From Sardina pilchardus (Eukaryota; Chordata; Actinopteri; Clupeiformes; Clupeidae): a stretch of DNA of 64,000 bases. The notes under the pieces were generated by a model that worked only from the letters and a program-made list of their open reading frames with translations, searched no databases and was not told where the DNA came from. Numbering within the stretch: the first letter of the stretch is position 1; the number at the start of each line of letters is the position of its first letter. Positions 61,865 to 64,000 of the stretch are shown piece after piece. The position numbers were made by a program, and so were the translations under genes. The DNA lies in assembly GCF_963854185.1 (NCBI RefSeq), contig NC_085000.1:5611667-5675666 (forward strand). The letters run 5' to 3'.

Positions 61865-62075
61865 TAATTTACATTTATACTGTAAGACTCTGATGTCCAA
61901 AGTGACTTACGTAGGTCAACTAGTTTGTAGGCCTAATTGATTGCATTGTCCTCAGAGCAACTTGGGGTTAAGTGCCTTACTCATGAGCACAATGGTGGAA
62001 GCCGGGAATTGAAACCGTAAATTACTCCACACTATAGCCCAGCTCCTTTACCACTACTCAATCACCACCCCGTTG
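61865..62075 (+). mobile_element. teleost SINE-like repeat
   Basis: GTCCAAAGTGACTTACGTAG, then CAACTTGGGGTTAAGTGCC, TTACTCATGAGCACAATGGT, GGAAGCCGGGAATTGAAACC and finally a C/A-rich end follow the order of a widespread fish repeat (head, then the TTAAGTGCCTTGCTCAAGGGCA-type core). Diverged but complete in order. Confidence 0.75.
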
Positions 62076-64000
62076 CCACCCCATTACTTGGGGAGATACT
62101 CTAAGTGATGGAAGGCAGAGACTTTTATTGTCTATCAATGTAACATTCAAAGTATTTTAACAATGCGCTCAATTTCTCACTTCCTTGTTGCTGCTCACTG
62201 CCACAAACATTGGACAATGTCATGCTAGTATCCCAAACATGGAAACTGAAAAAGCATGTAATGGCTAAGCATGATGTATTTCAATTGCACCATCCAGATG
62301 CACTATGGTCTTGTGAAATAGCCAGGAATGTTGACCACTTACAGCTTTAAAAGCACTCAGTGTAGGAAGTCAGAAAACAACTTTTGCAATGAATGTCTAT
62401 AATGTTTTTGTCAATGTCCATTTTCAAGTTATTCATTTAAGGTCCTTTAACATTAAACATTTATTTGATGGGTACTCACATAAGCCATGTATACAAGCAT
62501 CTCTAGTGTCTTAATGGATGATACTAATGGCCAAGCTTCCTCCTATGCGGAATCTTGATTGCAGTCTGAGAATGTGTAGGAGTTGCAAGATAAAGTAGTG
62601 CCTTTGTTCAGTTTGTTTCTGACAGAGAAAGTCGGTCCACTTTTCCAATCAATGAGTGACTGGAGAACTCGGCTCAGCTCTTAATCATCCAATCAAGACT
62701 TACGCCTCCGCAGAAACCATTACAAAAAGACTCAAAGAATCAACAACTCAAACAATGCCTAGTTCATTTTCCTGTAGGTGTTTTGGCAATACAGACACAC
62801 ATATGCACACAAAGAGAAAGAGAGAGAGAGAGGGAGAGAAAGAAAGAAAAGTGTCAAACACTCACAGCTGCTTACAGTACACAAGGTAAGATAAAGTGCA
62901 GACATGGGAAATTGTGTTATTCATAACAGAATAATTGCCTTGACTTTGAAGTTCTTTCCTTTGACTTCAGAAGAAAATACACACACCGAGAAAAAAATGT
63001 AGGGTTTAAAAAATATTGGATTGGACTGCTGGGGACTGATTGGGTTTCTTTTAATCACAGAGCTTATTCATGTTGATTGCAGAAGTGGTTGGAGTCTAAA
63101 TTAAACCAGCCCCAATCATGACAGAGGAACTTAATGTGATATATGAAAACGTAGGTAGCAGTGGGATCTCATGTCTGACCTCATGAATTAGTTTGAACTA
63201 TTGTCCTCTCATTTGCACTGTTTCGGTGTACTTGAAGTGTGAGAAGCACAACATTGTATGTCCTGGAGATTGTTTATATTGTGCTAATTTTTCCTGTTTT
63301 GTGATCCTCATAATAGCAAAATAAAGGGGAAAACTGGTAATTGTTTGTTGTTGGTATTGGATTGTTGTTGGTATTGTTTAATTTGTTGGTGAGTCGTTAG
63401 TTTGGCTGTCCTCTGAGTCGGATTATGTTGTGCACACTAATAAAATATTATCTAATTGTTTAAGCAGACAACTGGAATATCACATGGCTCGAAAAAGAAA
63501 GTATATGTTTTATTTAACACAGCTCTACCTGCAGTAGCCAACATTGCAGTACCAAGAGACCTTGGACCCTGGCAAACGTATTAAACTAAAATATCTGTGT
63601 TTGGAACACCACAGATTATTTCTACGAAGAGCCTTTACGGCAACAATGTTCTCTTCTCACTATACAGTACACTTGGACGATTATCATTTTCCAGGTTGTC
63701 TTTCCTAGTGCCAGTTCCTCTGTTCTCAGAATCCAGGGTCCACTCTCGGACACTGCTCTGGGAACCTGAAGAGCAGAACAAGCAGTGACCGAAGACTGAA
63801 ATTAACCTTCCTTCCTGGAGGAACATCCTGTATTTGGATGTTCAACCAGGTGGGTTGTACAGAGGCCAGAGGGTGTCATTCGGAGATGTTTTTGTATATC
63901 TAGAATGCTCACTCATTTGAATTGTTTGTTGTTTTTATTGTTTGTTTTCCTAAATCTGGCACTCATTTTATTGAATCATGTGCTCATTTTACTAAATCCC
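62076..64000. other. non-coding stretch to window end
   Basis: AT-rich with a short (GA)n run near 62815-62835. No coding exon, RNA gene or complete transposon is seen. Confidence 0.5.

Overview
This is vertebrate nuclear DNA, almost certainly from a teleost fish. It has long introns with consensus GT/AG sites, many (CA)n and (CT)n microsatellites, fish-type SINE, L2-like, hAT and TTAA-type MITE repeats, and a 200-base assembly gap (36301-36500). No bacterial or viral genome organisation is present. I cannot name the species. All gene calls come from reading the translations and matching them to families from memory; no database was searched.

Layout. (1) 1-1881 is AT-rich non-coding DNA, probably 3' UTR or intergenic. 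(2) 1882-3062, minus strand: neugrin (ngrn), three coding exons. (3) 3063-5310: a divergent promoter interval between ngrn and nfya, with a palindromic E-box and three CCAAT/ATTGG boxes. (4) 5311-10818, plus strand: nfya, the DNA-contacting subunit of the CCAAT-binding factor NF-Y, nine coding exons, 346 aa. (5) 12571-28774, plus strand: ahcyl1 (IRBIT), 16 coding exons, 551 aa. Its introns hold a hAT MITE with an 8-bp target duplication, a TTAA MITE next to a splice acceptor, a reverse-transcriptase fragment, a 40-bp duplication of an exon end plus donor site, and a possible alternative first exon. (6) 31448-33349, plus strand: an inducible-type HSP70 pseudogene, broken by an N-terminal deletion and several frameshifts. 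(7) 35680-48565, plus strand: kcnc4 (Kv3.4 potassium channel). Three coding exons are visible; the first carries an apparent one-base deletion, the assembly gap starts just after its donor, and the last C-terminal exon was not found. (8) 48600-64000: no gene that I can support. It holds repeats, notably a 791-bp TTAA element that is almost entirely a giant hairpin, an L2-like LINE 3' fragment, SINE-like pieces, a 341-bp palindromic repeat, an 11-bp tandem repeat and a CpG-rich patch.

Relationships. The genes do not form a pathway. ahcyl1 next to kcnc4 matches the region of human chromosome 1p13 that carries both, which supports the orthology calls. NF-Y is a general CCAAT-box activator, neugrin serves mitochondrial ribosome biogenesis, IRBIT regulates IP3 receptors and ion transporters, and Kv3.4 drives fast neuronal repolarisation. 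I found no convincing novel multi-gene system. The points most worth a second look concern genome structure and splicing.
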